Below, piece after piece: positions 1 through 5,728 of a stretch of DNA of 19,470 nt (position 1 is the first letter of the stretch; every line of letters starts with the position of its first letter). Source of the DNA: Porphyromonadaceae bacterium UBA4262 (GTDB lineage: Bacteria > Bacteroidota > Bacteroidia > Bacteroidales > Muribaculaceae); contig DGWI01000006.1 in assembly GCA_002396085.1 (NCBI GenBank), positions 8,342 to 27,811 on the forward strand. The letters are read 5' to 3'. Below the pieces are notes generated by a model. It was not told the origin of the DNA. It was given only the letters and a program-made list of their open reading frames with translations, and did not search any database. A program made the position numbers and the translations under genes.

Positions 1-1
1 C

Positions 2-175
2 CGCTGCATGGACTGCGGCTATGAGGATGCCAGCGACAACCTGACCGAGTGTCCGCACTGCCACAGCCACAACATCGACCGCCTGCAGCGCATCACAGGC
101 TATCTGGTAGGCACTACCGACCGCTGGAACAGCGGCAAACTCGCCGAACTCAACGACCGCGTCGTGCATCAATAA
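2..175 (+). CDS. nrdD: Anaerobic ribonucleoside-triphosphate reductase, C-terminal fragment (partial at window start)
   Basis: This is the last 57 codons of a gene that begins outside the window. The fragment carries two CxxC pairs (residues C2/C5 and C17/C20 of the fragment), the zinc-binding cysteines typical of the NrdD C-terminus. Next comes the glycyl-radical segment RITGYLVGTTDRWNSGK, in which Gly33 of the fragment (codon at 98-100) is the likely radical site. The family reduces ribonucleoside triphosphates to deoxynucleotides without oxygen in the cytoplasm, using a radical installed by NrdG. The nrdG gene lies 49 bases downstream on the same strand, which fits a nrdDG operon. The identity is strong although only the end is visible; nothing can be said about the rest of the protein. 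Confidence 0.93.
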   Translation, partial: RCMDCGYEDASDNLTECPHCHSHNIDRLQRITGYLVGTTDRWNSGKLAELNDRVVHQ

Positions 176-179
176 GTTT

Positions 180-215
180 TCTAGAAGATCTAGAGGATCT
201 AGAATATCTAGAGAG
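180..215. repeat. Four tandem 9-base units between nrdD and nrdG
   Basis: Four consecutive 9-base units begin at 180, 189, 198 and 207. Each starts with TCTAGA and ends with three variable bases (AGA, GGA, ATA, GAG). The block fills most of the 49-base gap between the nrdD stop and the nrdG start. TCTAGA is itself palindromic. The function is unknown; it may be a simple slippage repeat or a spacer that affects translation of nrdG. Confidence 0.85.
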
Positions 216-224
216 TATCAATTC

Positions 225-707
225 ATGCGAGTTTTAAGAATCATCGAAGGCACCAGTGTGGATGGACCGGGGTTGCGCACCTCGGTCTATCTGGCCGGGT
301 GCAGTCATCACTGCCCGGAGTGCCACAATCCGCAGTCGTGGGATCCCCAGGGCGGCACCGAGATGAGTGTCGATGACATCATGCGCGTCATCGACAACAA
401 CGAGGCACCCGTGACCCTGAGTGGCGGCGACCCGCTGCAGCACCCGGGCACACTTGAGTTAGTGCGGCGCATCCGCCAGGGCGGCTACAACCTGTGGTGC
501 TATACGGGATATAGTTGGGAAGAAATCACCACCTCCCCTACCCTGCTTGAAGTAGCCCGATTGTGCGATGTCGTGGTCGAGGGGCGCTTTGTAGTTGCCG
601 AGCGCGACACCACCCTCCGCTTCCGTGGCAGCCGCAACCAGCGCATCATTGATGTAGCCCGATCCTTGGCCACCAAAACTCCCATCGTGCTTGACCTCAA
701 CCACTAG
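225..707 (+). CDS. nrdG: Anaerobic ribonucleotide reductase activating protein (radical SAM)
   Basis: The protein has 160 residues, close to the usual NrdG length of about 155. The iron-sulfur motif CxxxCxxC is at C26, C30 and C33 within AGCSHHCPECHNP. The S-adenosylmethionine-contact motif GGDP is at residues 67-70, after a VTLS strand, as in the family. NrdG cleaves S-adenosylmethionine to make a 5'-deoxyadenosyl radical, which abstracts a hydrogen from the NrdD glycine. The adjacent upstream nrdD fragment supports this role. The start at 225 (MRVLRII) is the natural one because the family begins just before the IIEGTSVDGPG segment. The upstream gap is filled by the 9-base repeats, and no separate promoter was seen. 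Confidence 0.95.
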   Translation: MRVLRIIEGTSVDGPGLRTSVYLAGCSHHCPECHNPQSWDPQGGTEMSVDDIMRVIDNNEAPVTLSGGDPLQHPGTLELVRRIRQGGYNLWCYTGYSWEEITTSPTLLEVARLCDVVVEGRFVVAERDTTLRFRGSRNQRIIDVARSLATKTPIVLDLNH

Positions 708-727
708 CACACTCGCTTTCAGAGTGG

Positions 728-735
728 TAGTTTTG
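728..735 (+). promoter_or_regulatory. Possible -7 box for the SIMPL gene
   Basis: TAGTTTTG matches the Bacteroidetes -7 consensus TAnnTTTG and lies 64 bases before the preferred start at 800. I found no TTTG or TTG about 20 bases upstream. A small hairpin (CACTC at 710-714, GAGTG at 722-726) followed by TTTT overlaps this stretch and could instead be a weak nrdG terminator. The call is weak. Confidence 0.3.
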
Positions 736-799
736 GCACACGATTTGCATGGCGATAGGCAAGATCATTTTATCATACACATCAAAAAAATCTACCGTC

Positions 800-1507
800 A
801 TGGAAAAGGGAAAGAATTGGATTATCGAGGCAGCGGTGATTGCCGTGGGCCTCATTGTGCTGGGATTCTGCATCAAGGGTGGTATCGACAACTTTGTCAA
901 CAAGGACCGCCGTGTCACTGTCAAGGGACTGAGCGAGATGGAGGTGCCCGCCGACAAGGTAACATGGCCCATCGTCACCAAGGAGACCGGCAACAACCTG
1001 CAGTCGCTCTATGAGGACATCAACCACAAGAACAGCGTGATTGTCACATTCCTGAAGCAGAACGGGCTGACCGACAAGGAGATTGAGGTGAACGCTCCAC
1101 AAGTCAACGACCGCAATGCCAACGACTACAGCAGCGAGCGCGCCAGCGAGCGATATAACGTGACAAGCGTGGTGACCGTGACTTCTAACCAGGTGGACAA
1201 GGTGCGTGCCATCATGGCCAAGCAGGGCGAACTGCTCAAGCAGGGTGTGGCCATCGTGCAGAGTTATGACAACGCGGTGAACTATGAGTACACATCGTTC
1301 CGCGACATCAAGCCCAAGATGATGGACGAGGCCATCGAGAACGCCAAGAAGACCGCCGACCAGTTTGCGCAGAAGTGCGGCAGCCGACTGAACAAGATTG
1401 AGAGCGCCGACCAGGGCGTGTTCAGCATCAACGACCGCGATGAACACACGCCCTACATCAAGTCGCTGCGTGTGGTGAGCACCATCACCTACTCGCTCAA
1501 GGACTGA
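800..1507 (+). CDS. SIMPL (DUF541) domain protein with N-terminal membrane anchor
   Basis: From the start at 800 the protein has 235 residues. Residues 8-27 (IIEAAVIAVGLIVLGFCIKG) form one membrane segment. The rest, beginning VTVKGLSEMEVPADKVTWP, is a SIMPL/DUF541 domain and would sit in the periplasm. This layout matches SIMPL proteins common in Bacteroidales. Their biochemical role is not established; the name comes from a mammalian signalling protein and says little about bacteria. An in-frame ATG at 749 would add 17 residues (MAIGKIILSYTSKKSTV) that do not look like part of the family, so 800 is preferred. The gene ends just before a strong hairpin and converges with the B12 locus. No functional link to nrdDG is evident. 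Confidence 0.85.
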   Translation: MEKGKNWIIEAAVIAVGLIVLGFCIKGGIDNFVNKDRRVTVKGLSEMEVPADKVTWPIVTKETGNNLQSLYEDINHKNSVIVTFLKQNGLTDKEIEVNAPQVNDRNANDYSSERASERYNVTSVVTVTSNQVDKVRAIMAKQGELLKQGVAIVQSYDNAVNYEYTSFRDIKPKMMDEAIENAKKTADQFAQKCGSRLNKIESADQGVFSINDRDEHTPYIKSLRVVSTITYSLKD

Positions 1508-1520
1508 CTGGCCCGACTTA

Positions 1521-1564
1521 GTGATAAGCCCCTCACTGCACATTCGCAATGAGGAGCTTATCAC
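1521..1564. terminator. Bidirectional terminator-like hairpin between convergent genes
   Basis: The arms GTGATAAGCCCCTCA (1521-1535) and TGAGGAGCTTATCAC (1550-1564) are complementary at 14 of 15 positions. The 14-base loop contains a further TGC/GCA pairing. The element starts 14 bases after the SIMPL stop and ends 28 bases before the stop of the minus-strand gene, so it can serve both. No long T tract follows on either side, so it may act as a 3' end stabiliser as much as a classical intrinsic terminator. Confidence 0.7.
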
Positions 1565-1592
1565 ACTATTATCAATATTTCGCTTTGAGCCT

Positions 1593-2861
1593 TTAGAACA
1601 CCACACGGTTGGTGGCCGTCGCGCCGCTGGCATAGCGGGTGACCACAATGTTCACACCGCTGAATGGCTTGCTGCTCATGCGCCCGGACAGGTCGCAGTA
1701 GGTCACACTCGCCACTTCGCCACCGCTCACGGCCAACCCATCGATGCCCGTGGTCTCATCCTTGTCAAGGGCCTTGACAATCTGCGAGGTGAACCACATG
1801 TGCGCCGGCATCGTGATGCTGCTCTTGACCTCGCCGGTGGTACTGTCATAGATGTTGAACCAGTAGTTGGTCGACGAGTAGCCCTGGAAAGTGCATGCGA
1901 GAATGTCGCCGGTCTTGGGGTCGGTGGTCACGACATTGCCATAGTTCTGCTGACGGCCGTCGTAGGTGATGAACTCCTTGGTGAAAGTCTGCGTGTCGAA
2001 GTCATACTTGCAGATGTTCTTCGAGCCTTCGCCAGCGCCATAGACAATGGCACGAGTGCCGGGAATCTGAGCCGGAGCCACAGGCTTGGGGGTGAACCAA
2101 CTGTTGGGCGACGTCATGGGCACGGTGTAGACAGTTCCGACAGTATTGTCATCGTTGATGAGCACAAATTGCTCGGTGTCGTTGGCACCGGGTGTTCCCC
2201 ATGTGCAACTGTTGACTGCAGCGTAGACCTCGTCGTCGACAGTAAAGACACTAACAGTACTGGCTATCTCGACAGTGGTGACCACCGATTGCGTGGCCGG
2301 GTCGATGACCATCACGCCATCGGGCACAGCGACATAGAGTTTGCCTCCGCTGACCACCATGTCGCCCGAGCCGGGGCTGTAGGTTCCACCCTCGACAGCC
2401 GAGCCCTCGACGAGTCCCAGGGGCTGCAGCGTCTGGAGGTCATAGGCATAGACCCCCTTGTTGGTGCCCACAAAAAACTTGCCGGCGCTCACCACCACGC
2501 CGATGCCACGAGTGTCTGCATCACCATCAATCTGCTTGTAGCTGGCAAGCGTCTGCAGGGTCTTGGCATCAGCCACCACCAGACGGCCACCGTCACCAAA
2601 GTTCTGCTTCGAGCAGATAAACAACTTGCCGTCGGCCAGCGTGCCAAACTGTGCGGTCATGCCCAGCGTATTTCCGCTGGCAGTCTGGTAGACCTTGGTC
2701 TGCACCTCGCCGGTCTCGGCATCAACAAAGTTAAGCAGTCCGGGTTCATTGCCATACTGCCCCTCATTGATGGTGAAGTAACCATTGTAAAACTCGGTTG
2801 TTTGCGCTGCGGCAAACAACGACATGCACATTGCTGCGCTCAGAAGTAACGTCTTCTTCAT
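1593..2861 (-). CDS. Secreted DUF5074-like beta-propeller protein under a cobalamin riboswitch
   Basis: The protein has 422 residues. MKKTLLLSAAMCMSLFAAAQ is a signal peptide probably cut after AAA or AQ, with no lipobox cysteine. The body holds repeated YncE-like blades, for example GKLFICSKQNFGDGGRLVVADAKT and GKLYVAVPDGVMVIDPAT, and resembles DUF5074 surface proteins. The last 33 residues (LSGR...GVNIVVTRYASG) match the tail of the DUF4465 protein at 3445-4422 and look like a sorting or outer-surface tail. An upstream in-frame ATG at 2906 is rejected because it only adds a non-signal extension. A promoter and cobalamin riboswitch precede it with a leader of about 220 bases, so it is probably B12-repressed. 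The inferred role is corrinoid capture or a related surface function; the ligand is not shown by the sequence. Confidence 0.8.
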   Translation of the reverse strand: MKKTLLLSAAMCMSLFAAAQTTEFYNGYFTINEGQYGNEPGLLNFVDAETGEVQTKVYQTASGNTLGMTAQFGTLADGKLFICSKQNFGDGGRLVVADAKTLQTLASYKQIDGDADTRGIGVVVSAGKFFVGTNKGVYAYDLQTLQPLGLVEGSAVEGGTYSPGSGDMVVSGGKLYVAVPDGVMVIDPATQSVVTTVEIASTVSVFTVDDEVYAAVNSCTWGTPGANDTEQFVLINDDNTVGTVYTVPMTSPNSWFTPKPVAPAQIPGTRAIVYGAGEGSKNICKYDFDTQTFTKEFITYDGRQQNYGNVVTTDPKTGDILACTFQGYSSTNYWFNIYDSTTGEVKSSITMPAHMWFTSQIVKALDKDETTGIDGLAVSGGEVASVTYCDLSGRMSSKPFSGVNIVVTRYASGATATNRVVF

Positions 2862-3081
2862 CGGTTGTAACTTTAAAAAATTAAACATTATTTTAGCAAT
2901 TAACATTCAATCCCTTAAAGCCTTTGGGGAACATGCAGTGCGCACGCAATGACACTACGCACCATGCCATGCCGGTTAAGTCAGAGTCAAATCGAAAAAA
3001 ATGTTTGCTTTTTGACTACATCATCCATTTTGCGGCCAGAGTCCAAATGCCACGTGGACTTTCCTCATAGGCTCAGCGGCA
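2862..3081 (-). promoter_or_regulatory. Long leader / expression platform downstream of riboswitch 1
   Basis: About 220 bases separate the end of the aptamer core from the start codon, with no gene in them. Reading the minus strand, GATGATGTAGTC (3025 to 3014) is a perfect 12-base complement of GACTACATCATC inside the aptamer region (3137 to 3126). It is followed within about 20 bases by a run of seven T. A smaller hairpin (AGTCCA/TGGACT, about 3040-3060) lies between. These parts could form alternative structures that control readthrough or ribosome access. The mechanism is inferred. Confidence 0.5.
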
Positions 3082-3286
3082 GGCAGGTCTTCTGACTCGC
3101 CCCCATCGTCTCGCGCCTTCCCGGTGATGATGTAGTCGTGCGGTGGATGATTACAAACCAGTGGCTCAGAGTGCGAAACGAAATGAGTGGGGACTCACAG
3201 CAGCGGGTACTGTCCAGGATTCGCACCTGGTTCCCTTTTGATTCAAGGCCGGCGATGCGGCCCGGAAACCTGTCACTTCTCATTTG
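3082..3286 (-). promoter_or_regulatory. Cobalamin riboswitch 1 (upstream of the DUF5074-like gene)
   Basis: On the minus strand this region shows the conserved cobalamin aptamer pieces in order. These are GTGACAGGTTT near the 5' end, then AAAGGGAACCAGGTGCGAATCC, then ACAGTACCCGCTGCTGTGAG, then CCGGGAAGGC, and finally the B12 box GAGTCAGAAGACCTGCC at its 3' end. The 5' boundary is set about 7 bases after the -7 box at 3293-3300. Riboswitches of this class bind adenosyl- or other cobalamins and normally lower expression of the downstream gene. The boundaries are approximate by about 10 bases. Confidence 0.93.
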
Positions 3287-3292
3287 TCGCCG

Positions 3293-3324
3293 CAAAAGTA
3301 GCAATTTTTTCAGAACTGTGCAAA
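3293..3324 (-). promoter_or_regulatory. Bacteroidetes-type promoter for riboswitch 1
   Basis: On the minus strand TTTG (3324-3321), a 20-base spacer and TACTTTTG (3300-3293) match the Bacteroidetes sigma-ABfr consensus TTTG-N19-21-TAnnTTTG exactly. Transcription would begin near 3286, right at the 5' end of the aptamer. This makes the downstream DUF5074-like gene its own transcription unit. Confidence 0.75.
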
Positions 3325-3390
3325 TCCAGCCAGCAAAAGCAACAGGGCAGCACCAACATTCGGCAACATACAGCTCGCAACCAGACACAA

Positions 3391-3432
3391 TAATGCCCAC
3401 CTGGCCATGCATGAGCTGACGGGCGGGCATTA
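3391..3432 (-). terminator. Probable terminator of the btuB-led operon
   Basis: TAATGCCC (3391-3398) and GGGCATTA (3425-3432) are a perfect 8-base inverted repeat. Two more CC/GG pairs follow after one mismatch. On the minus strand it begins 13 bases after the DUF4465 stop and is followed by the weak T-rich stretch TTGTGTC. It overlaps a short ATTATGAATTATGAATTC repeat next to the gene end. It would separate this operon from the second riboswitch unit. Confidence 0.5.
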
Positions 3433-3444
3433 TGAATTATGAAT

Positions 3445-4422
3445 TCAATAGACGGCCTTGGCGGTCGTGGTGGTGCCGTCGTTGTAGCGGGTGACAACCA
3501 CATTGACACCGTCAAAGGGACGGTTGCTGGTCTGGCCGGCCAGGTTGACATATTGCGTGGCAGCCACAGTCTTAACAGCGAAGTTGCTCTCGACAGCCGT
3601 TACGACTTTAGAAATCTGGAACTTGTCCATACAGAAGTAAGTCGCAGTGTTCATTCCGTAATCACCCTTGTCGCTCGAATCCAATGTGAAATAAACCGAC
3701 TCAACCTCACCCAGACTAGATAGGTCGAAGAAAGTCCAGTCGTTGAGCGCATTCAGTTGGCCATTAGCAAACTCCACCAGATTGATGCTGGTGCTCTTCT
3801 CGTTGCCATTGGCATCCACACCCACAGCGGTCAGTTTGAAATAATCACCCTCTGCAAAGGCACGAGCGAAACCATCGCCATGCTCGCAGCCATAATAAGG
3901 CCACGGATGGTTACAGACATAGACACCAGCCGGCTGGAATGTCGTGTTGCCCTCGGAGTCCACATACATAACCTGATTGCTGGGGCCTTCAATTGCCCAA
4001 GAACTATAATATGCCACCAAGTAGGGTTGAGCAGGGTCGGCCGTGACCGAGCCATCCTCATCGACAACACAACCGCCACCGGCCATGCAGCCGCCAAAGT
4101 TGGTCGTCCAACTGTCACTAGAACCTGCTGTACCATAATCGGTCGTGTCGCCACCCTTAGCCGGGCAGAAACCATCCCAATAATAGCCACCCCAAGACGC
4201 GCCCTCACCATCGATGAGGTGTGAAAGCTTGAACTCGCCGTTGTCGTCGCCGAATTCCAACCAAGTGTAGTCCACATCGTTGTAGCACCCGGTCCAAATG
4301 CCATTTTCATTAAACTCCAGCGTAGTAGGGTTCATCGGTTTGTTCAAGTCAAGAACAACCACATCGGCCCAAGCGGTCGATGCCATCATTGCAATTGCTG
4401 CAAGTGTAAAGATTTTCTTCAT
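3445..4422 (-). CDS. Secreted DUF4465 protein, BtuH-like candidate B12-binding protein
   Basis: The protein has 325 residues with a signal peptide (MKKIFTLAAIAMMASTAWA) lacking a lipobox cysteine. The middle and end carry DUF4465 hallmarks: YYWDGF at 80-85, HGDGFARAF at 181-189, GDYFKLTAVGVDANGNE at 192-208, and DWTFFDLSSLGEVESV...GMNTATYF at 228-263. To my recollection the B12-binding BtuH proteins of Bacteroides belong to this family; the operon position supports that reading but does not prove it. There are seven cysteines after the signal peptide (46, 86, 112, 118, 170, 179, 264) and a CNHPWPYYGCEHG segment, which is unusual for the family as I know it. The C-terminus (LAGQTSNRPFDGVNVVVTRY) is the shared tail seen in the 1593-2861 protein. 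It lies 36 bases after the dockerin gene and is probably co-transcribed with it. Confidence 0.8.
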   Translation of the reverse strand: MKKIFTLAAIAMMASTAWADVVVLDLNKPMNPTTLEFNENGIWTGCYNDVDYTWLEFGDDNGEFKLSHLIDGEGASWGGYYWDGFCPAKGGDTTDYGTAGSSDSWTTNFGGCMAGGGCVVDEDGSVTADPAQPYLVAYYSSWAIEGPSNQVMYVDSEGNTTFQPAGVYVCNHPWPYYGCEHGDGFARAFAEGDYFKLTAVGVDANGNEKSTSINLVEFANGQLNALNDWTFFDLSSLGEVESVYFTLDSSDKGDYGMNTATYFCMDKFQISKVVTAVESNFAVKTVAATQYVNLAGQTSNRPFDGVNVVVTRYNDGTTTTAKAVY

Positions 4423-4458
4423 AATGATAATGTTTATTATAAGTTTTTTTAAAAAGGA

Positions 4459-5715
4459 TTATATTTTTCCGAGCATGATATTGATGATGACGTTGACATC
4501 GCTCACATCAACCTTGCCGTCACCCGTGACATCGGCCTGTGCAGTTGGTTCGACCTTGCCCAGCATCATGTTGATGACCACATTGACATCGCTCACGTCA
4601 ACCTTGCCATCACCCGTGACATCACCACGCGCCACAGGGTCGGCAGGGATAGGAGCATCGGGATGCAGGTCGATGGCACCACATACCTCGGTCGAAGTCT
4701 CGCCCAGCCAGCCACAATCCTGCAGTAGCGCGCTATAGACTTTGATAAAGTCAACCTTGGTCAAATTCACCGAGTTTCCATCGGCATCAATGGCCCAATC
4801 CAGATTAAAGCCCAAGTTATAGCCCTTGCGCACAGCCTCGCTGTATGGCTCACTTGAGGTGCTGTTTGCCCCAATGCCATAGTCATAATCCGTGCGGTTG
4901 TCCACATAGCCCCAGTCAAAGAAATATTGCACATAGTACCTACCGACACCGCTGACATCTACCGCATTGCAGCGCAATTTTGTTCCCGAGAAGGTCAAAG
5001 AATCAGCATCAGTCCATTGTGGCCAATAACTCTGGGAATGGAAATTATTGCGTGCCACATATCCCTCGGTGAGACTATCAGTGCTGTTGCATGTCCAACG
5101 GACATACTCCATGTCGGTGATAGCAGAATTATTGGGGTTGGGAACTGGCGTTTTGTTTTCGTCAGGGCGATAATAAGTAATCGAGAAGTCCTTTTGGGTC
5201 TTGGCATTACTGTGTTCGCTGCCCGCCAGTTCATACCACTTGTCGCCTGCACTGGGCACTCCATCGCCATCCATATCAACGCCAGCCACCACGATGCCCG
5301 GCTCGCTACTTCCTCCTGCCACCGCCAGGCTATCTGACCCGAAGCCGTTACCGAAGATCTGCAGGTCAAACTCGCCCGGCACATTAACTAGAGGGTGGTC
5401 AAAACCGAAGATGACATAACCACCGAAAGCGCCTAAACTAATTAACCTACCTGTCACCGGTTTCTCGACTGTGCGTTCACCAATCTGATTGTCATCGTCA
5501 TCATAGATTGGTATGACCTTGATCTCCGGTCCCAGTCGTTGCAGCACGCGTGCCATCACCGAGTCACGCGGCTCCCCGACATGATATTCAGGAGAATTGT
5601 TGACAAACTGCCCTGGGGCAGGCATGAAATCAAACACACGGGTGATGTAGTTCTTGTTCTGCGCTTGTGCACTCCAAGCACAGAGCACCGTCATTAATAT
5701 CAAAAGTTTTTTCAT
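4459..5715 (-). CDS. Secreted surface protein of unrecognised fold with C-terminal dockerin-like repeats
   Basis: The protein has 418 residues, starting at MKKLLIL (5715). A signal peptide ends about ...CAWSAQA, with no lipobox. The main region (about 20-350) includes GGYVIFGFDHPLVNVPGEFD, SEPGIVVAGVDMDGDG and DKWYELAGSEH. I recall this pattern from uncharacterised Bacteroidales cell-surface proteins but cannot name a function. Residues 364-418 hold two copies of DVTGDGKVDVSDVN, 30 residues apart, each followed by an IN-MLGK helix. This is the type I dockerin layout with calcium-binding Asp/Asn positions. Dockerins bind cohesins, and no cohesin is seen here; in Bacteroidales such repeats may also serve as a simple C-terminal module. 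The gene starts 13 bases after btuG and belongs to the btuB-led operon. An in-frame ATG at 5751 would overlap btuG and is less likely. Confidence 0.8.
   Translation of the reverse strand: MKKLLILMTVLCAWSAQAQNKNYITRVFDFMPAPGQFVNNSPEYHVGEPRDSVMARVLQRLGPEIKVIPIYDDDDNQIGERTVEKPVTGRLISLGAFGGYVIFGFDHPLVNVPGEFDLQIFGNGFGSDSLAVAGGSSEPGIVVAGVDMDGDGVPSAGDKWYELAGSEHSNAKTQKDFSITYYRPDENKTPVPNPNNSAITDMEYVRWTCNSTDSLTEGYVARNNFHSQSYWPQWTDADSLTFSGTKLRCNAVDVSGVGRYYVQYFFDWGYVDNRTDYDYGIGANSTSSEPYSEAVRKGYNLGFNLDWAIDADGNSVNLTKVDFIKVYSALLQDCGWLGETSTEVCGAIDLHPDAPIPADPVARGDVTGDGKVDVSDVNVVINMMLGKVEPTAQADVTGDGKVDVSDVNVIINIMLGKI
4465..4623 (-). repeat. Duplicated dockerin-repeat coding unit
   Basis: Two segments, about 4465-4533 and 4555-4623, are nearly identical at the DNA level with a 90-base period and differ mostly at third codon positions. 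They encode the two calcium-loop repeats at the end of the secreted protein. The high DNA identity suggests recent duplication or gene conversion within the gene. Confidence 0.8.
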
Positions 5716-5728
5716 ATCTGGCATGATT

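Noticed and set aside
49..237. Short plus-strand frame ending in a FLEDLEDLEYLE stretch
   Set aside because: It reads the nrdD end out of frame and then the 9-base repeats, so the protein repeat is only a reflection of the DNA repeat.
782..1648. Minus-strand open frame of 288 codons opposite the SIMPL gene
   Set aside because: It is an antisense shadow; it would cross the terminator hairpin and overlap the end of the next gene.
1521..2849. Long plus-strand open frame of 442 codons opposite the DUF5074-like gene
   Set aside because: It lies wholly antisense to a gene with signal peptide, propeller repeats and riboswitch; the translation has no recognisable domain and starts inside the terminator hairpin.
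3014..3137. The 12-base inverted repeat as ends of a small mobile element
   Set aside because: There is no transposase or target duplication, and the segment between the arms contains the conserved riboswitch core, so an RNA pairing role fits better.
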